DNA of 32,240 nucleotides. Source: JAEUKA01 sp035340095 (GTDB lineage Bacteria; Myxococcota_A; Polyangia; Palsa-1104; JAEUJZ01). Numbering within the stretch: the stretch's first letter is position 1; the number at the start of each line of letters is the position of its first letter. The notes beneath the pieces were generated by a model. It ran no database searches. It was not told where the DNA came from and saw only the letters and a program-made list of their open reading frames with translations. Below, piece by piece: positions 31,289 through 32,240 of this stretch. The stretch spans positions 1 through 32,240 of the forward strand of contig DAORGN010000032.1 in the NCBI GenBank assembly GCA_035340095.1, read 5' to 3'. The position numbers were made by a program, and so were the translations under genes.

Positions 31289-32240
31289 CCGCTTGTGCAT
31301 CGGCGTCGTGGGCGTCGTCGGTGCGACATGAACGACCACGCCGCCCGTCGGACTGCTCTGCTTCATGAAATCGGCGAGCGCTTGGTAAAATGCCTGCACG
31401 CGCGAGCCCGCCCGATCTTGCCCGAGCAGCGGATCGATGTGGGTCAGCTTGTCGTCGGCCATCACCGCAAACGCTTCGGGCCGACTGCGCGGTGTCCCCG
31501 CGAGCGGTCGCCCTGGACCAATCGGCACCGGGGTCAAAAGCGCCCGAAGCCCGTCGAAAGCCCGCGGATCGCCACTGCCTTTGCCGGCAAGCTGCGTCGC
31601 CAGGGCCAGCACTGGCAAGTCCATCTTCGCTCCATGCATCGCGCGCAGTCCGTAGGAAGCCACCGGCCAGTCGGTTTCGTTCATCGTCAGCGTCGCTGCC
31701 ACCACTGCGTCCAGGGTCAGCCGCACTGGGAAATACCACTCGGCAAAATCGAGCGCAGGACCGGAAAACCACGACCGCGCCAAGTCGCCGATCGTCGTCG
31801 CTTGGCTGCCGTCGCCGGGTTCCTGCCAGTCATAGGTTGCGTTTGGATCGGCAGGACGCAAAAGCTTCCCACCGAGCACGCCACTGTATTCTTCGAGCGG
31901 ACCGCCCACCGCATTGCCACACGACACCGACGCAAACGAGAGGTTGCAGCTCGCGTCGTCAAACGCCAGGCCCAAGATCGCGCGGTTTGTCATCGCCGGC
32001 AGATCGCGACGACCAATCAGCACGCGCATCGCCACATCGCGATCGGCATCACTGATGATTTCCGTCGGGGAAAACGCCGCCCGCAGCGCTGAAATCGCCG
32101 TCACCGGGTAGACATCACTACCGAGCAGCGGCAGCACGAAATAGCGATCGCTCTGACGGACTTTGGTAAGGCTCAGCTTGCCAAACGACCCGCCAGTTAG
32201 GCCATTTACGTATTCATCTTCCCGATAAGGCACCGACGCT
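31277..32240 (-). CDS. Possible secreted alpha/beta-hydrolase-like protein, 5' end beyond the window (partial)
   Basis: The frame stays open to the right end of the window, so the N-terminus is missing; the visible part is ~320 aa. It has no strong domain signature. The segment AILGLAFDDASCNLSFASVS with a Cys pair (CNLSFASVSC), a large Trp/Tyr-rich middle and a late FAVMADDKLTHIDPLLGQD are notable. The last of these resembles the C-terminal His motif seen in some secreted alpha/beta hydrolases (HIDPL), followed by a helix FYQALADFM. Without the nucleophile region no enzyme class can be assigned. It is convergent with, and overlaps by 12 bp, the VWA-FHA gene. Confidence 0.55.
   Translation of the reverse strand, partial: ASVPYREDEYVNGLTGGSFGKLSLTKVRQSDRYFVLPLLGSDVYPVTAISALRAAFSPTEIISDADRDVAMRVLIGRRDLPAMTNRAILGLAFDDASCNLSFASVSCGNAVGGPLEEYSGVLGGKLLRPADPNATYDWQEPGDGSQATTIGDLARSWFSGPALDFAEWYFPVRLTLDAVVAATLTMNETDWPVASYGLRAMHGAKMDLPVLALATQLAGKGSGDPRAFDGLRALLTPVPIGPGRPLAGTPRSRPEAFAVMADDKLTHIDPLLGQDRAGSRVQAFYQALADFMKQSSPTGGVVVHVAPTTPTTPMHKRLVF

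Overview
The window is G+C-rich and gene-dense, with many overlapping start/stop codons, and looks like a chromosomal segment of a Gram-negative bacterium. Outer-membrane barrels, lipoproteins and a multiheme cytochrome are present. A small secreted protein ends in a Cys / hydrophobic helix / RRRR tail of the MYXO-CTERM type (22039-22446). Together with the FHA/VWA and TIG-domain surface proteins, this points to Myxococcota. That assignment is inference; there is no rRNA here to confirm it.

Layout. 1-1201: the 3' part of a ParA-type ATPase gene, followed by a degenerate tandem array with an exact 43-bp period. 1202-3020 (minus): a FecR-domain exported protein and a PIG-L deacetylase, overlapping by 17 bp. 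3096-4554 (plus): rph and rdgB. 4594-4765: tRNA-Pro(TGG) and tRNA-Arg(TCT). 4774-7933: a tightly overlapping hemX-like/hemA/hemC operon for early tetrapyrrole synthesis, whose first start codon lies 8 nt after the tRNA. 8090-9031: ilvE. 9147-12367: an outer-membrane barrel gene overlapping a gene for a 13-CxxCH cytochrome c, a candidate electron conduit across the envelope. 12375-12926 (minus): a lipoprotein with a SecD P1-head-like domain. 13048-16250 (plus): fdhD overlapping a YdeP/FdhF-type molybdenum oxidoreductase. 16247-17532 (minus): a persulfide-dioxygenase-like MBL protein and a one-domain rhodanese. 17782-20553 (plus): an OprO/P-like porin and a polytopic membrane protein.

20617-21513 (minus): a ferritin-like diiron (acyl-ACP desaturase-like) protein with a CRP/FNR-like box upstream, then a 525-bp intergenic region. 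22039-24402 (plus): the MYXO-CTERM protein, a protein with the domain order of a prokaryotic ionotropic glutamate receptor (S1-M1-P-M2-S2), and a lipoprotein of unknown function, ending at a long AT-rich hairpin. 24491-25911 (minus): a small unknown protein and a diacylglycerol-kinase-family lipid kinase. 26032-27549 (plus): a TIG plus beta-propeller lipoprotein. 27546-29666 (minus): tyrS and birA. 29780-31288 (plus): a VWA-TM-FHA membrane protein. 31277 to the window end (minus): the 3' part of a possible secreted alpha/beta-hydrolase-like protein.

How the genes may work together. Haem supply (hemX/A/C), a multiheme cytochrome with an adjoining barrel, and a Mo-dependent dehydrogenase with its sulfurtransferase FdhD lie within 12 kb. 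They could form a respiratory or redox neighbourhood, but only the overlapping pairs are strong evidence of shared function. The most unusual items are the barrel/13-heme pair with its promoter-embedded dyad, the glutamate-receptor-like channel co-encoded with a MYXO-CTERM protein, the 43-bp array beside the ParA gene, and the free-standing SecD-P1-like lipoprotein.
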